This document shows, one piece after another, positions 9,316 through 9,917 of a stretch of 9,917 nucleotides of DNA. The stretch is from Candidatus Gribaldobacteria bacterium (GTDB lineage: Bacteria > Patescibacteriota > Minisyncoccia > Minisyncoccales > CG1-02-41-26). The notes beneath the pieces are model-generated. The model ran no database searches. It worked only from the letters and a program-made list of their open reading frames with translations, and was not told the DNA's origin. The stretch's first letter is position 1, and every line of letters begins with the position of its first letter. The translations under genes and the position numbers were made by a program. The DNA lies in contig JAPLWD010000074.1 in the NCBI GenBank assembly GCA_026396775.1, forward strand, positions 1-9,917, written 5' to 3'.

Positions 9316-9325
9316 CGCACGTGCG
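9316..9325. promoter_or_regulatory. Palindrome just past the GH1 transcription start, possible operator
   Basis: CGCACGTGCG is a perfect 10-base palindrome about 8 bases downstream of the predicted start. Its position and GC-richness in an AT-rich leader suit a repressor site, as is common for sugar-hydrolase genes. No regulator gene is visible in the window. Confidence 0.4.
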
Positions 9326-9369
9326 TGATTATTCTTGAACATTATATATAATAATTGGAGGCAGGATTG

Positions 9370-9917
9370 ATGAATAAACGTGTTTTTCCGGAAGGTTTTT
9401 TGTGGGGAGTTGCGACGGCTGCTCATCAGGTTGAGGGTGACAATTATAACGATTTCAGTGAATGGGAAAAAATGGGTCGATGTAAAGACATTTCTGGCTC
9501 AGCATGCAATCACTGGGATCTTGAACAATTTAAGAAAGATATTGATCTTTTGCAAAAGCTCGGGTCAAATGCTTATCGGATGAGTATTGAGTGGAGTCGC
9601 ATTATGCCACGGATTGATGTCATTAACCATTCGGTAATTGAGCATTATCGCAAAATGCTATCCATTCTGAAGAGTGCAGCAATGAGTCCAAAGGTCACAC
9701 TGCATCATTTTACCAATCCTGTCTGGTTTGGTAATATTGGCGGTTGGGATTGTGGATCGCTTAATCCTTTTTATAAGTATGTTGATGAAGCAACCAACGC
9801 GTTGGCTGACCAGGTAGATTATTGGTGCACGATCAATGAGCCACTGATCTTTATTGCCTGTGCCTATATCGCCGGGATTAGACCGCCTGGTGAAAAAGGC
9901 AGATTGGCAAAAGCTTT
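9370..9917 (+). CDS. Glycoside hydrolase family 1 beta-glycosidase, 3'-truncated by window edge
   Basis: The first 182 residues of a GH1 enzyme (usually about 450), a cytoplasmic TIM-barrel hydrolase that cleaves beta-linked glucose or galactose from small glycosides by a retaining mechanism. Seen: FLWGVATAAHQVEG (10-23) with the glycone-binding Gln20, NAYRMSIEWSRIMP (67-80), TLHHFTNPVWF (110-120) with the conserved His, a GGW, and TINEP (154-158) whose Glu157 is the acid/base. The nucleophile motif lies beyond the window. GGAGG (9357-9361) sits 8 bases before the ATG, a textbook Shine-Dalgarno that the other genes here lack. Leu and Ile codons are also less AT-skewed than in rpoBC. This may indicate a later acquisition. 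Exact substrate cannot be told. Confidence 0.92.
   Translation, partial: MNKRVFPEGFLWGVATAAHQVEGDNYNDFSEWEKMGRCKDISGSACNHWDLEQFKKDIDLLQKLGSNAYRMSIEWSRIMPRIDVINHSVIEHYRKMLSILKSAAMSPKVTLHHFTNPVWFGNIGGWDCGSLNPFYKYVDEATNALADQVDYWCTINEPLIFIACAYIAGIRPPGEKGRLAKA

Noticed and set aside
9380..9583. Forward frame of 67 codons at the start of the GH1 gene
   Set aside because: It overlaps the GH1 gene in another frame; GH1 has the Shine-Dalgarno, promoter and clear catalytic motifs.

Overview
The window looks like chromosome from a small-genome, AT-rich bacterium, most likely a Patescibacteria/CPR member. This is an inference from several things together: a PilO-like pilus gene, a short core-only RpoB and a short RpoC, rpoBC not preceded by rplJL, genes lacking Shine-Dalgarno sites, and a small HNH protein lodged at a tRNA. 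No marker here fixes the lineage further. Codon use fits the standard bacterial code.

Layout. Positions 1-805 hold the end of a PilO-like gene and a small single-pass membrane protein, closed by two stacked terminator hairpins. Positions 855-945 hold an extended -10 promoter and tRNA-Arg(UCU). Positions 1015-1699 form the most unusual locus: a degenerate 5' half of a tRNA-His, a strong promoter that should give a leaderless mRNA, an HNH-nuclease-like gene whose frame runs through a complete tRNA-His(GUG), and a terminator. A DUF167/YggU gene follows (1740-1961). A 380-base non-coding stretch then carries two copies of a dispersed repeat, a TTGACA promoter and two leader hairpins. rpoB (2343-5507) and rpoC (5539-9169) follow. 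The rpoC terminator and a second type of dispersed repeat come next, and a GH1 beta-glycosidase gene (9370 onward) with its own promoter, a palindrome and a strong Shine-Dalgarno runs off the end.

rpoB and rpoC encode the two large subunits of RNA polymerase, but as written neither gives an intact protein. rpoB has two in-frame stops (TAA 4659, TGA 4671) exactly where about 25-30 conserved residues are missing. rpoC lacks the catalytic DFDGDQM stretch of the NADFDGD motif (junction at about 7036) and has a +1 frameshift near 8976 that removes its conserved C-terminus, which is still encoded out of frame to 9169. Everything else in both genes is well conserved. Three lesions in adjacent essential genes point first to assembly or consensus errors at highly conserved sequence. 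Real decay of a second rpoBC copy, or a truly altered polymerase, must be excluded with reads.

The best candidate for something undescribed is the tRNA-His locus. A unit of about 567 bp, bounded by a 28-base imperfect direct repeat of the tRNA-His 5' half, appears to have inserted and restored the tRNA with a new, diverged 5' half. The result is a tRNA gene nested in the sense strand of a nuclease-like gene.
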